Source: Clostridiales bacterium
GTDB taxonomy: Bacteria > Bacillota > Clostridia > Lachnospirales > WQUN01
DNA length: 6,001 bases
Assembly: GCA_031273705.1 (NCBI GenBank)
Contig: JAISRJ010000244.1
Location: 1-6,001 of the forward strand
Direction of reading: 5' to 3'
In this document: in pieces, positions 5,439 through 6,001 of the stretch
Numbering within the stretch: position 1 is the stretch's first letter
Layout: each line of letters opens with the position of its first letter
Notes under the pieces: generated by a model
The model's database searches: none
What the model saw: the letters and a program-made list of their open reading frames with translations, nothing else
Told to the model about the DNA's origin: nothing
Made by a program: the position numbers and the translations under genes

Positions 5439-6001
5439 TTAAATCTTCCGAACCCACATAGTCGCCGGTTCTCCGTTTATATCCCATTCCTTATCTAAGA
5501 CATAGGCGACGTTATTTCCTGATTGTTCGGTTATTTCATTCGCCAGCACGTCGTCGGCAATGCTGTCCTTGTACTTTAGAAAGACATTTGAGATTTTAGA
5601 CCCGCCCTTATAACACAAAGCGATGCGATCCGTAACCTTAAAGCCCGCCTCTTTGCGCATCGTTTGAACCTTGCTTACAATCTCCCTGGCAAAGCCTTCC
5701 TCTATCAGCGTTTGAGTAAGGTTTGTATCCAACGCTACGGTTATGTCTCGTTCCGAAACCGCCTGATACCCTTCTTTACGCAAAGTTTCGATCAATAAAT
5801 CCGTTTCCGCAAGTTCGATCAATCTATCGTCAATAGGAATACTAACACTTCCGGACGATTTTAATTCTTCCATCAATTTAGAACCATCCGCCGAGAGCAA
5901 AGCCTTTTGAATCTTTGGAAGCAGCTTGCCATACTTGGGACCCACGGTTTTAAGCTGCGGTTTAAAGCGATAATCCACAAAAGATTCCGTATCAGTTACA
6001 A
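5439..6001 (-). CDS. ileS: Isoleucyl-tRNA synthetase, C-terminal part (eukaryote-like type)
   Basis: Charges tRNA-Ile with isoleucine. Only the last 186 codons are in the window; the frame is open to the right edge, so the GTG at 5976-5978 is internal and not a start. The catalytic HIGH and KMSKS motifs lie outside. Visible landmarks are DYRFKPQLKTVGPKYGKLLP, a segment of the C-terminal domain found in the type 2 (eukaryote- and archaeon-like) enzymes, then EEGFAREIVSKVQTMRKEAG and FKVTDRIAL from the end of the tRNA-binding region. There are no paired cysteines at the C-terminus such as form the zinc site of the E. coli-type enzyme, which agrees with type 2. The gene reads towards the S component; the palindrome at 5382-5420 follows its stop. 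Confidence 0.9.
   Translation of the reverse strand, partial: VTDTESFVDYRFKPQLKTVGPKYGKLLPKIQKALLSADGSKLMEELKSSGSVSIPIDDRLIELAETDLLIETLRKEGYQAVSERDITVALDTNLTQTLIEEGFAREIVSKVQTMRKEAGFKVTDRIALCYKGGSKISNVFLKYKDSIADDVLANEITEQSGNNVAYVLDKEWDINGEPATMWVRKI

Overview
The window reads as ordinary chromosomal backbone from a Gram-positive, Clostridia-like Firmicute. The support is the dnaG-rpoD gene pair, a short (358-residue) SigA-type sigma factor, G-rich Shine-Dalgarno sites, a lipobox-type lipoprotein, an orphan ECF-transporter S component and the C-terminus of a eukaryote-like (type 2) isoleucyl-tRNA synthetase. Genus and species cannot be read from the sequence.

Layout, left to right. Bases 1-140 (+) hold the last 45 codons of an unidentified protein ending in one membrane helix. 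The gap 141-378 holds an intrinsic terminator (257-288) and a promoter that begins inside it. From there run, all on +, a NodB-type polysaccharide deacetylase lipoprotein (379-1560), primase dnaG (1605-3398) and the housekeeping sigma factor rpoD (3516-4592), ended by a stem-loop and a strong terminator (4600-4670). On the minus strand, converging on rpoD, lie an ECF S component (4669-5349) and, upstream of it, the ileS 3' end (5439-6001, cut by the window edge). A perfect 15-bp GC-rich palindrome separates these two.

How it fits together. dnaG and rpoD form the core of the classical macromolecular synthesis operon (primer synthesis plus the vegetative sigma factor). Here the gene in front is a secreted cell-envelope enzyme whose stop codon lies 44 bases before the dnaG start. 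A stem-loop sits in that gap and another precedes the rpoD ribosome-binding site, so the genes may be co-transcribed but individually tuned. The S component needs a shared EcfA/A'/T module encoded elsewhere.

I found no mobile element, CRISPR array, RNA gene or evident new system. The points most worth a second look are the Asn-Arg/His-Pro-Gly tandem repeat in the DnaG linker, the 5382-5420 palindrome without a U-tract, and the stem-loops at the dnaG and rpoD starts.
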